Assembly: GCF_019429625.1 (NCBI RefSeq)
Contig: NZ_JAHXRW010000002.1
Coordinates: 372,001 to 436,000 of the forward strand
Length of the DNA: 64,000 nucleotides
Direction of reading: 5' to 3'
Origin: Celeribacter sp. PS-C1
GTDB taxonomy: Bacteria; Pseudomonadota; Alphaproteobacteria; Rhodobacterales; Rhodobacteraceae
A program made the translations under genes and the position numbers. Below the pieces are notes generated by a model. The model ran no database searches and was not told where the DNA came from. It worked only from the letters and a program-made list of their open reading frames with translations. Positions 56,879 to 64,000 of the stretch are shown here, one piece after another; position 1 is the first letter of the stretch, and each line of letters starts with the position of its first letter.

Positions 56879-57151
56879 ATGAAATATGTGCTCTTGGTGG
56901 GGGGGCTTTTGGCCTTGGCGGGGTGTGAGACCCCTGTGACAACCGAAGGCTATCTTCAGGAACTTCCCGAAGGCCTGACGGAGGTCGTCGCACCAAACCA
57001 GAACCTGGCGACCGTGCAGATCAATCCGGAAGATGGCTGCTACTGGTATCGCCATGACGGGCCGGTCGAGACGACCATGTTGCCGCTGCGGGCGAACAAC
57101 GGTCGCCCGATTTGCACCAGGGCGCCGGCAACGCTCGAAACTGCGATGTAA
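56879..57151 (+). CDS. Small hypothetical lipoprotein
   Basis: A 90-residue protein with a lipoprotein signal: LLVGGLLALAGC, the cysteine near residue 16 being the lipidation site. The mature part has EVVAPNQNLATVQINPEDGC and YWYRHDGPVETT, then a conserved-looking NGRPICTR end with two further cysteines. I do not recognise a named family. The ATG at 56879 has AGGACGCAGG upstream. A terminator follows directly. Confidence 0.75.
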   Translation: MKYVLLVGGLLALAGCETPVTTEGYLQELPEGLTEVVAPNQNLATVQINPEDGCYWYRHDGPVETTMLPLRANNGRPICTRAPATLETAM

Positions 57152-57156
57152 TTAAG

Positions 57157-57186
57157 AAAGGCAGGCTCTAGGGCCTGCCTTTTTTC
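57157..57186 (+). terminator. Terminator after the small lipoprotein gene
   Basis: AAAGGCAGGC / GCCTGCCTTT, a 10-bp perfect stem with a six-base loop, is followed by a T-run. It may serve the convergent L,D-transpeptidase too. Confidence 0.9.
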
Positions 57187-57210
57187 TATCTAGTGTGGCG
57201 CGGTGTCCGA

Positions 57211-57882
57211 TTAGCTGGTTGCGGTCACGTATTGCTCCGCTGGATAGAGATGTGCGGTCACCCCGGTGTTCGCGCGTTCGTAGAGATCAATGACATGCGC
57301 CATTACCATACGCACGCAGCCTGAGCTGGCGCGGGTGCCGATGGACCGCGGGTAGGGCGTGCCGTGGATGCGCAGGTAGGTGTCGCGGTTGCCCACGTAG
57401 AGATAAAGCGCGCGGGAGCCCAAAGCGTTGCGCGGGCCCGGATCCATGCCGTCGGCATATTGCGCATAGGTTTCCGGTTCGCGCTCGATCATCGCGGGCG
57501 TCGGCGTCCAGGTCGGCCATTTCGCTTTTCGACGGACCGAGTAGGTGCCGGGGGTGTAAAGACCGTCCCGCCCGATCGCCACGCCATAGCGCATTGCGGT
57601 GCCGCCTTCTTCGACGAGATAGAGATAGCGCGCGACGGCATCGACATGGATGTCGCCCGCTCTGAGGCCATCTTTCGCCTCGACCCGACGCGGCAGGAAG
57701 CGGCTGTGAAGGCCCCAAGGGTTGGTGGTCTCAAGGTTGAAATTCGCAGGCGTCACCTGAGCGTCCCAGCGGTCCCAATCGCTTTTCGTGGCGGCCATGG
57801 CAGGTGTGCCAGCCACCGTCCCGAGCGCAGTCGCGGAAAACAGCGCGGTGGAGGTCTGGATGAAATGGCGACGGGTTAACAT
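57211..57882 (-). CDS. L,D-transpeptidase (YkuD family), Tat-exported
   Basis: Periplasmic cell-wall enzyme of 223 residues that makes 3-3 peptidoglycan cross-links or attaches proteins. The N-terminus TRRHFIQTSTALFSATALG is a twin-arginine signal ending AMA near residue 30. The catalytic motif HGTPYPRSIGTRASSGCVRM lies near residues 170-189, with the active cysteine in SSGCVRM. No LysM or other binding domain is present. Confidence 0.92.
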   Translation of the reverse strand: MLTRRHFIQTSTALFSATALGTVAGTPAMAATKSDWDRWDAQVTPANFNLETTNPWGLHSRFLPRRVEAKDGLRAGDIHVDAVARYLYLVEEGGTAMRYGVAIGRDGLYTPGTYSVRRKAKWPTWTPTPAMIEREPETYAQYADGMDPGPRNALGSRALYLYVGNRDTYLRIHGTPYPRSIGTRASSGCVRMVMAHVIDLYERANTGVTAHLYPAEQYVTATS

Positions 57883-58217
57883 GGCGGAATCCTTTACGAC
57901 TGAGCAGAGCGAAGTGTTGGGTGAGGTGGCAGCCTCATTTATGATCTTCCTAGGCTAAACCCATAAAAACGCAAGCTGTTCCCACGGGGGAGTCACTTTT
58001 ACGTGTAGATTTTCTGTGCTTATGCCTGATCGATGACCGATTTTACGCGATATGCGGAGTCTGAAATCTGAAGGAGAGTTGGCGCAAAAAGGTGCCATGA
58101 GACGCGGCTTTGGAGCAGTGGCTGTCTCTAGAAAAGCCCCCTATATGGTTTAAATATTAAAGAAAATTTTAATATATGACCAAGGTCAGGAGTGTTCCCT
58201 GACCTTGGTCAGAGGCC
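57883..58217. other. AT-rich intergenic region with two inverted repeats
   Basis: A 335-base region between nifJ and the L,D-transpeptidase, both on the minus strand. I see no ORF worth calling. Its right half has two adjacent inverted repeats: ATATTAAA/TTTAATAT (58154-58175) and the 14-bp stem at 58177-58211. The transpeptidase promoter should lie in the left half. Confidence 0.6.
58177..58211 (-). terminator. Terminator of the gltD-like/nifJ operon
   Basis: A perfect 14-bp stem TGACCAAGGTCAGG / CCTGACCTTGGTCA with a seven-base loop lies six bases after the nifJ stop, and on the minus strand is followed by an A/T-rich tract. Confidence 0.75.
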
Positions 58218-61200
58218 TCAAAGCGACCCCGTGCCCATCACGCGGCTTGGGTCCGGGCCTTTTTCCATCTCGGCGAATTCCTCATAGGTGCGGTATTTGT
58301 CAAGAATGCCCGATTGCGCCATCTCCAAAAGCTCCGCTGCCTCTTCAGGGCGTGTTTGGCTCAGCTGACGATAGCGCAGCTCGCCGTAGGCGTAGTCTTT
58401 GAACGGCAACGTGGGTCGCGGGCTGTCGAGCCGGAATGGCGGCGTGCCCGTGCCATGCAGCTCCGGATCAAAGCGCAACAGGGGCCAGTAGCCGGATTTC
58501 ACCGCTTTTTGCTGTTGGTCCAGCCCCTTGCGCATGTCGATGCCATGGGCGATGCAATGCGAATAGGCGAGGATGATCGACGGGCCGTCCCAAGCTTCGG
58601 CCTCACGGAAGGCTTGCAGGGTTTGCTGAGGATTGGCCCCCAAGGCCACTTGCGCGACATAGACATTGCCATAGGCGATGGCCTGAAGCGCCATGTCTTT
58701 CCGGTTGGTTCGCTTGCCAGCAGCGGCGAATTTGGCGATGGCGCCCAACGGCGTGGCTTTGGAGGCCTGACCGCCGGTGTTCGAATAGACTTCGGTGTCC
58801 ATCACCAGAATATTGACGTTGCGACCCGAAGCGAGAACGTGATCGAGCCCGCCATAGCCGATGTCATAGGCCCAGCCATCCCCGCCGACGAGCCAGATCG
58901 CGCGTTTGACGAGATGGTCGGAGAGGGACAACAAATGTTCAATGTCTTCGGACCGGGGCAGGGCGAGAAGCTTGGTCTTGAGCAATCCCACACGCTCGCG
59001 CTGGCTCCGGATTTCGGATTCCCGGACCTGCGGGGCGGTGAGGATGTCATGCACGAGATCGTCACCGACATCCGGCGCTAACCTGCGCAAAAGATCCTGC
59101 GCCAAAGCATTCTGTTTGTCGGCCGCGAGACGGAAGCCGAGACCGAATTCCGCGTTGTCCTCAAACAGCGAATTGGCCCAGGCCGGGCCACGCCCCTCGG
59201 CGTTCTTGGTCCAGGGCGTCACCGGCAGGTTGCCGCCATATATCGACGAACAGCCGGTGGCATTGGCGACCATGAGCCGGTCGCCGAACAACTGGCTGAG
59301 CAGTTTGACGTAAGGCGTCTCGCCGCAGCCCGCACAGGCGCCGGGGAATTCGAACAGGGGCTCAAGAAATTGCACACCGCGCACATTGGCGAAATCGACC
59401 CGCGAGCGGTCGTTCACCGGCAGGCTCTCGAAGAAAGCGATGTTCTCGCGTTCGCGCTCTGGCAGGTCTTCTTTGAGGTGTAGGTTGATTGCTTTTTGTG
59501 TCGGATCGTCTTCGGAAATCGCTGGGCAGGCCTCGACACAGAGGCCGCATCCGGTGCAGTCCTCCAAGTAGAATTCCAAGGCATATTCGGCGTCCGGATA
59601 GCCGCGCGCGTTGACAGGCGCATGTTGGAAGCTCTCCGGCGCGCCCGCCAACAGGTCCTCGTCGAAATACTTCGCACGGATGACGGAATGCGGGCAGACG
59701 AAGGAACATTGACCGCATTGGATGCAGTCCTCCGCAATCCAGACCGGCACTTCATCGGCGACATTGCGTTTCTCCCAAGCGGCGGTGCCCGAGGGGAAAG
59801 TGCCATCGACGGGGAGCGCCGAAACGGGGATGTCGTCGCCCAAGCCCTCCATCATTTTCGCGGTCACATCGCGCACGAAAGAGGGCGCATCTTCGGGCAC
59901 CAAGGAGGGACGTTGGAGGATGCTGGTTGGCGCGTCTGGCACGGCAATTTCATGCAGGCCTTTCAAGGCGCCATCGACAGCGGCGAAGTTTTTCTCCACC
60001 ACTTCGCGGCCTTTTTTTGCGTAGGTCTTCTCGATCGCATGTTTGATCTTTTCAATCGCCTCGTCGCGCGGCAAGACGCCCGAGAGCGCAAAGAAACAGG
60101 TCTGCAAAATCGTGTTGGTGCGCCCGCCAAGGCCTAATTCGCGGGCGGCAGAAGTGGCGTCGATCACGTAGAATTTCAGCCCCTTGTCGATGATCGCCTG
60201 CTGCACGGAGCGTGGCAGGCGGTCCCATGTGGCTTCAGCCCCGTAGGGTGAATTCAACAGGAAAATCGCGCCGGGTTTTGCCAGTTTCAGCACATCCATT
60301 TTCATCAGGAAATGGAACTGATGACAGGCGACGAAATTGGCGGATGCAATCAGGTAAGGCGCGGCAATAGGCTCCGGGCCAAAGCGCAGATGGCTCTCGG
60401 TGACAGCGCCGGATTTGTGGCTGTCATAGACGAAATAGCCTTGGGCAAAATGGTCCTCTTCGGCGGCGATGATTTTCACAGAGTTCTTGTTGGCGCCGAC
60501 CGTGCCGTCCGCGCCGAGGCCGTAGAAGACCGCGCGGACCACGTTGTCTTTCTCGATATCATAGCTTGGATCGACCTTGAGTGACGTGAAAGACACGTCA
60601 TCGGTGATGCCGACAGTGAAATTGGTTTTTGGATGACCTTTCAAAAGGTTGTCGAATGCGGCCTTGGCCTGCGCGGGCGTAAAGTCCTTGGACGACAGCC
60701 CATAGCGCCCACCGATCACGCGCGGCATGGTGGCCCGTGTGCCGGTGGCGACGGCCTCCGCGAGGGCAGACACCACGTCAAGATAGAGCGGCTCACCGGT
60801 AGTGCCGGGTTCTTTCGAGCGGTCGAGAACGGCGATTTTCTCGACCGTTTCGGGGAGTGCTGCGAAGAGGTGTTTCGGCGAAAAAGGCCGGTACAGCCGA
60901 ACGGTGATGAGGCCGATCTTTTCGCCCTTGGAGACGAGGTCCGCGACGGTCGCGGAGATCACATCGACGCCAGAGCCCATGGCGATCACTACGCGCGTCG
61001 CGTCCGGCGCGCCGGTGTAGTCAAAGGGCTGATAGAAACGGCCCGTCATGGCGCCCAGCGTGTTCATTTCCTCGGCGACGATCTCCGGCACGGCGGCGTA
61101 AAACGGGTTGGCGGCTTCGCGGCCCTGAAAGAACACGTCGGGGTTCTGGGCGGTGCCGCGGATGAAGGGATTTTCCGGCGACAGAGCACGTTTGCGATGT

Positions 61201-61853
61201 GCGCGCACCAGATCGTCGTCGATCATCGCCCGGATTTGATCGTCGGGAATGAGATCGAGCGTGTTGACCTCGTGGGAGGTGCGGAAGCCGTCAAAGAAAT
61301 GGATGAAAGGGATGCGGGCTTTCAGCGTTGCGGCGTGAGCCACGAGCGCCATGTCGTGGGATTCTTGCACAGATGCCGAGGCCAGCATGGCAAAGCCGGT
61401 GGACCGCGCGGCCATCACGTCGGCATGATCGCCAAAGATCGACAGGGCGTGCGTCGCCAGAGAGCGTGCCGCGACGTGAAACACGGTCGGCGTCAATTCG
61501 CCCGCGATTTTGAACATATTGGGCAGCATGAGCATGAGGCCCTGCGAGGCGGTGAAAGTCGTGGTCAGGGCACCCGCTTGCAACGCGCCGTGGACGGTGC
61601 CCGCGGCGCCGCCTTCGGATTGCATTTCCTGAATGACCGGCACGTCGCCCCAGATGTTATGAACGCCTTGCGCGGTCCAATCATCCGCGAGTTCGGCCAT
61701 GGGGGACGATGGCGTGATCGGGTAGATCGAACAGACCTCGTTCACACGGTAAGCTATGTGGGCGACGGCGGCGTTGCCATCCATGGTGGAATGGCTGTGG
61801 GTCGCTTCGCGGGTCTCGTTGGACGGCGGTGTGATGTGGTCGTGGTCAAGCAT
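58218..61853 (-). CDS. nifJ: Pyruvate:ferredoxin (flavodoxin) oxidoreductase
   Basis: Single-chain PFOR of 1211 residues converting pyruvate and CoA to acetyl-CoA, CO2 and reduced ferredoxin; oxygen-sensitive in most organisms. The order is: pyrimidine-binding TPP domain (YPITPSSPMAELAD), CoA-binding transketolase C domain, gamma domain, then two [4Fe-4S] motifs CIQCGQCSFVCP near residue 713 and CTGCGLCVEACP near 766. CAGCGETPYVKLL and the TPP/Mg motif GGDGWAYDIGYGG near 990 follow. It overlaps the upstream GltD-like gene by eight bases, and GGAGG precedes its start. A near-consensus FNR box at the operon promoter suggests low-oxygen expression. Confidence 0.95.
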   Translation of the reverse strand: MLDHDHITPPSNETREATHSHSTMDGNAAVAHIAYRVNEVCSIYPITPSSPMAELADDWTAQGVHNIWGDVPVIQEMQSEGGAAGTVHGALQAGALTTTFTASQGLMLMLPNMFKIAGELTPTVFHVAARSLATHALSIFGDHADVMAARSTGFAMLASASVQESHDMALVAHAATLKARIPFIHFFDGFRTSHEVNTLDLIPDDQIRAMIDDDLVRAHRKRALSPENPFIRGTAQNPDVFFQGREAANPFYAAVPEIVAEEMNTLGAMTGRFYQPFDYTGAPDATRVVIAMGSGVDVISATVADLVSKGEKIGLITVRLYRPFSPKHLFAALPETVEKIAVLDRSKEPGTTGEPLYLDVVSALAEAVATGTRATMPRVIGGRYGLSSKDFTPAQAKAAFDNLLKGHPKTNFTVGITDDVSFTSLKVDPSYDIEKDNVVRAVFYGLGADGTVGANKNSVKIIAAEEDHFAQGYFVYDSHKSGAVTESHLRFGPEPIAAPYLIASANFVACHQFHFLMKMDVLKLAKPGAIFLLNSPYGAEATWDRLPRSVQQAIIDKGLKFYVIDATSAARELGLGGRTNTILQTCFFALSGVLPRDEAIEKIKHAIEKTYAKKGREVVEKNFAAVDGALKGLHEIAVPDAPTSILQRPSLVPEDAPSFVRDVTAKMMEGLGDDIPVSALPVDGTFPSGTAAWEKRNVADEVPVWIAEDCIQCGQCSFVCPHSVIRAKYFDEDLLAGAPESFQHAPVNARGYPDAEYALEFYLEDCTGCGLCVEACPAISEDDPTQKAINLHLKEDLPERERENIAFFESLPVNDRSRVDFANVRGVQFLEPLFEFPGACAGCGETPYVKLLSQLFGDRLMVANATGCSSIYGGNLPVTPWTKNAEGRGPAWANSLFEDNAEFGLGFRLAADKQNALAQDLLRRLAPDVGDDLVHDILTAPQVRESEIRSQRERVGLLKTKLLALPRSEDIEHLLSLSDHLVKRAIWLVGGDGWAYDIGYGGLDHVLASGRNVNILVMDTEVYSNTGGQASKATPLGAIAKFAAAGKRTNRKDMALQAIAYGNVYVAQVALGANPQQTLQAFREAEAWDGPSIILAYSHCIAHGIDMRKGLDQQQKAVKSGYWPLLRFDPELHGTGTPPFRLDSPRPTLPFKDYAYGELRYRQLSQTRPEEAAELLEMAQSGILDKYRTYEEFAEMEKGPDPSRVMGTGSL

Positions 61854-63513
61854 GGGAGGCCTCCGCAGTCTCTGAAATCATTTCTAGCGCGTGGCAGGGG
61901 CATTGGTCGAAACAGGTTTGACAGCCGGTGCATTTGCTGGCGTCGATCTCGTAGCCTTCGCCTTTGCCCAGCTTGACGATGGCGTCCTCGGGGCAGGCGG
62001 CATAGCAGTTGTCGCACTCATAGCAGGACCCGCAGGAGTAGCAGCGCGACGCCTCATAGCGGGCTTCTTTTTCCGACAATCCGCTCAGCACCTCGTCGAA
62101 GCTGTCGCGTTTGCTGGTCGCCAAGGCCGCCTGTTCTTTCGGGTCCACATCCGAGTAGACCGGCAGGTGCAACATATCTGCCGTCACCAAAGCGGGCGGA
62201 TCGGCAGGGACATAGACGCGTCCCGCGAGCCAGGCGTCGATGTGGAGCGCGGCCAATTTGCCATGGCCGGTGGCGATGGTGACCGATTGCTGATCCGGCA
62301 CCATATCGCCGCCGGCAAAAACGCCCTCACAGCCGGTCATCCGGCTCTCATCCACCTCAATCGTGCCGTTCCACGAAAACGTCAGTCCCGGCACGGATTT
62401 CAAAAACGAACTGTCGGTCTCCTGACCCAGCGCCAGCACCACGGCGTCGGCTGTCAGCGTCTCGAATTCGCCGGTCGGATGCGCCTTGCCATCCGCGCCG
62501 ATCTCCATGCGCTCGACTTTCAACGCGTCGCCGTCGATTTCCTTGATCGTGGTCAGCCATTTGATTTTGACACCCTCGGCCATGGCCTCGTCGGCCTCGA
62601 AGGCATGCGCAGGCATGTGCTCGCGGTCGCGGCGATAGACGATCAGCGTCTCCGTGGCGCCCAGACGTTTTGCCGTTCGCGCCGCATCCATCGCCGTGTT
62701 GCCGCCGCCGTAGACCACGACGCGGCGGCCTAACAGGGGGGCTTCTCCTTTGGATGCGTCGGACAAGAGGCTCACCGCATTGAGGATTTTCGGCGCTTCC
62801 TTGGCTGGAATATCGACGTGTTTGCCCGCACCCGCACCGATGGCGAGGTAGACGGCATCAAAGCCGCCCGCAGCCTTCTCTGACATCAGATCGGAGACCT
62901 TATGGTTCAGAGTGATCTTGACGCCAAGCGCCTCGATCCGCGCCACATCCTGCGCCAGTTCGTCGCGCGGCATGCGGTAGGCGGGGATGCCGAAATGCAT
63001 CATGCCGCCCGCGATGGGACCGGCCTCGAAGATTTCGACTTCATGACCCAGCCGCGCCAGATGATAGGCGGCGGAGAGTCCAGAAGGCCCCGCGCCGACC
63101 ACCAGAACCTTCTTGCAGGAGGGCGGGTTCAGCGCCGTGAACTGCCAGCCCTGTTCATTCGCCATATCGCCCAGAAACCGCTCGACCGCATGGATCGACA
63201 CGGAGGCATCCACCTCGCCCCGGTTACAGCCGCCCTCGCATGGGTGATAGCACACCCGGCCATGCACGGCGGGCATCGGGTTCTCGGCGGTCAAAATTTC
63301 CCATGCTTCGCGGTAATTTCCCTCCATCGCCGCCGCCAGCCATTCGCGGATGTTTTCGCCCGCCGGACAGGCCGCTGCACAGGGCGGGGTGAGGGTAACA
63401 TAGGCGGGGATTTGACTGCGCACGGGACCGGTGCCGGCGGTTTTGCTTTGTCCCACAAGGGGGGTGAAATCGGCGCGTTTCGTGCCGGGTTTGGGATCGG
63501 CAGACTGGGTCAT
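61846..63513 (-). CDS. GltD/NfnB-like NADPH:ferredoxin-type oxidoreductase with C-terminal 2[4Fe-4S] domain
   Basis: A 555-residue flavoprotein. An N-terminal [4Fe-4S] DPYD-type domain (PCAAACPAGENI, VCYHPCEGGCNRG) is followed by FAD loop VVGAGPSGLSAAYH near residue 137, NAD(P)H loop YGGGNTAMDAA near 268 and the GGDM end motif of the GltD family. A C-terminal ferredoxin domain has CYSCGSCYECDNCYAACP and CTGCQTCFDQCP. With no GltB partner and coupling to nifJ, it probably moves electrons between PFOR-reduced ferredoxin and NAD(P)H. Amidotransfer is unlikely. It is the first gene of the operon. Confidence 0.85.
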   Translation of the reverse strand: MTQSADPKPGTKRADFTPLVGQSKTAGTGPVRSQIPAYVTLTPPCAAACPAGENIREWLAAAMEGNYREAWEILTAENPMPAVHGRVCYHPCEGGCNRGEVDASVSIHAVERFLGDMANEQGWQFTALNPPSCKKVLVVGAGPSGLSAAYHLARLGHEVEIFEAGPIAGGMMHFGIPAYRMPRDELAQDVARIEALGVKITLNHKVSDLMSEKAAGGFDAVYLAIGAGAGKHVDIPAKEAPKILNAVSLLSDASKGEAPLLGRRVVVYGGGNTAMDAARTAKRLGATETLIVYRRDREHMPAHAFEADEAMAEGVKIKWLTTIKEIDGDALKVERMEIGADGKAHPTGEFETLTADAVVLALGQETDSSFLKSVPGLTFSWNGTIEVDESRMTGCEGVFAGGDMVPDQQSVTIATGHGKLAALHIDAWLAGRVYVPADPPALVTADMLHLPVYSDVDPKEQAALATSKRDSFDEVLSGLSEKEARYEASRCYSCGSCYECDNCYAACPEDAIVKLGKGEGYEIDASKCTGCQTCFDQCPCHALEMISETAEASHA

Positions 63514-63583
63514 GGAGAGGCCTCACGTGGATGTGGCTGGGCTGTGGCTGGACGCAGCATCGCGGTGTTTTCCCGCTCGGGCG

Positions 63584-63597
63584 TTGACATATATCAA
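63584..63597. promoter_or_regulatory. FNR/Crp-type box upstream of the gltD-like/nifJ operon
   Basis: TTGAC-ATAT-ATCAA differs at one base from the FNR consensus TTGAT-N4-ATCAA. It is centred about 77 bases before the first start codon, so an activator site at -41.5 would give a 5' leader of about 35 bases. This fits oxygen-responsive FnrL control of an oxygen-sensitive enzyme. Confidence 0.65.
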
Positions 63598-63606
63598 GGG
63601 TTGCAT

Positions 63607-63624
63607 GCGAGAGGTCGGTCTCGC
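63607..63624. repeat. Inverted repeat next to the FNR box
   Basis: GCGAGA-GGTCGG-TCTCGC, with flanking TTGC and GCAA adding partial symmetry, lies ten bases from the FNR box. It may be a second regulator site for the nifJ promoter; nothing else identifies it. Confidence 0.35.
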
Positions 63625-63754
63625 AACGCTATGATTTTTTTATCTCTTTTATTGAAACGAAATGTCGCATCGAATGTGCATCTTTTGAGCGTTGCGCAGG
63701 ATAGTTGCGCGAGGTGGGGGCGTTGGGTTCGGACTTTACTTTCGTGTTGAATAT

Positions 63755-63778
63755 AAATAAATGACTGGTCAGTTATTT
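63755..63778. promoter_or_regulatory. TetR-type operator upstream of the terminal regulator gene
   Basis: A 24-bp near-perfect palindrome: AAATAA-A-TGAC, a central TG, then GTCA-G-TTATTT, with one mismatched pair. It lies 27 bases before the TetR start codon and so is placed for autorepression. Confidence 0.7.
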
Positions 63779-63805
63779 AATGTCGCGACGACTCGGGAGG
63801 CCCGT

Positions 63806-64000
63806 ATGTCCGAAGACACAACGCCAGAGGCGGCCCCAAAATTCCGCCGCCGCAAAGAGGCGCGCCCGGATGAAATATTAGACGCCGCCTTGGACCTCTT
63901 TGTTGAGAAGGGGTTCGACCGCACAAGGGTCGAGGACATCGCCACGCGGGCGGGCGTCTCGAAAGGCGCGGTCTATCTCTATTTTTCCTCGAAAGACGCG
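63806..64000 (+). CDS. TetR-family regulator, 3' end beyond the window
   Basis: The first 65 residues are seen. After a basic lead (FRRRKEARPDEI) comes a textbook TetR helix-turn-helix: ILDAALDLFVEKGFDRTRVE followed by AGVSKGAVYLYFSSKDA. GGAGG precedes the ATG by seven bases. It is divergent from the gltD-like/nifJ operon, 292 bases apart, so it may control that operon or genes further downstream. The ligand domain is not visible. Confidence 0.9.
   Translation, partial: MSEDTTPEAAPKFRRRKEARPDEILDAALDLFVEKGFDRTRVEDIATRAGVSKGAVYLYFSSKDA

Overview
The window looks like the chromosome of a Rhodobacteraceae (Roseobacter-group) alphaproteobacterium. It is GC-rich and densely packed, with many ATGA and TGATG start/stop overlaps. 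Its gene families are typical of that group: a taurine-pyruvate aminotransferase with a TauR-like regulator, MntH/MntR, PutA/Lrp, a glg operon, and NitT/TauT-type and polyamine-type ABC importers. I saw no rRNA, tRNA, insertion sequence, prophage or CRISPR array. All names come from reading motifs in the sequence; no database search was possible.

Layout. 1-4.6 kb: the end of a periplasmic molybdopterin oxidoreductase operon of tetrathionate-reductase type (ttrBCA). 4.7-8.8 kb: bifunctional PutA and a divergent Lrp-family regulator. 8.8-12.1 kb: four overlapping dTDP-L-rhamnose genes (rfbCBDA). 12.6-25.6 kb: a seven-gene glycogen operon (glgP-glgB-glgC-glgA-glgX-malQ-pgm) preceded by a curious cysteine-rich mini-ORF. 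25.7-27.5 kb: mntH and mntR flanking a perfect inverted repeat. 27.6-32.8 kb: an RND efflux pump with a divergent TetR regulator. 32.9-44.4 kb: a C2-amine region with ethanolamine ammonia-lyase (eutBC), taurine-pyruvate aminotransferase, an aldehyde dehydrogenase, a MocR/TauR regulator and a polyamine-type ABC importer. Matching direct repeats with identical 22-bp spacing sit in two promoters here and suggest one TauR-like regulon.

44.4-53.5 kb holds the most novel-looking system: a tightly coupled nine-gene minus-strand operon plus a divergent ridA. It encodes an NMT1/THI5-type ABC importer, a CodA-like amidohydrolase, a GlcD-like flavoprotein, two flavodoxin-fold reductases, an isopenicillin-N-synthase-like 2-oxoglutarate/Fe(II) oxygenase and a creatininase-family amidohydrolase. 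I infer a catabolic route for a nitrogen heterocycle, perhaps a pyrimidine base; the substrate is unproven.

53.5-58 kb carries a PHP hydrolase, a ribbon-helix-helix/ParA pair with its own palindrome, a D-2-hydroxyacid dehydrogenase, a small lipoprotein and an L,D-transpeptidase. 58.2-63.5 kb carries pyruvate:ferredoxin oxidoreductase (nifJ) and a GltD-like partner, with a near-consensus FNR box upstream, pointing to low-oxygen expression. The window ends inside a divergent TetR regulator that has an almost perfect palindrome at its promoter.
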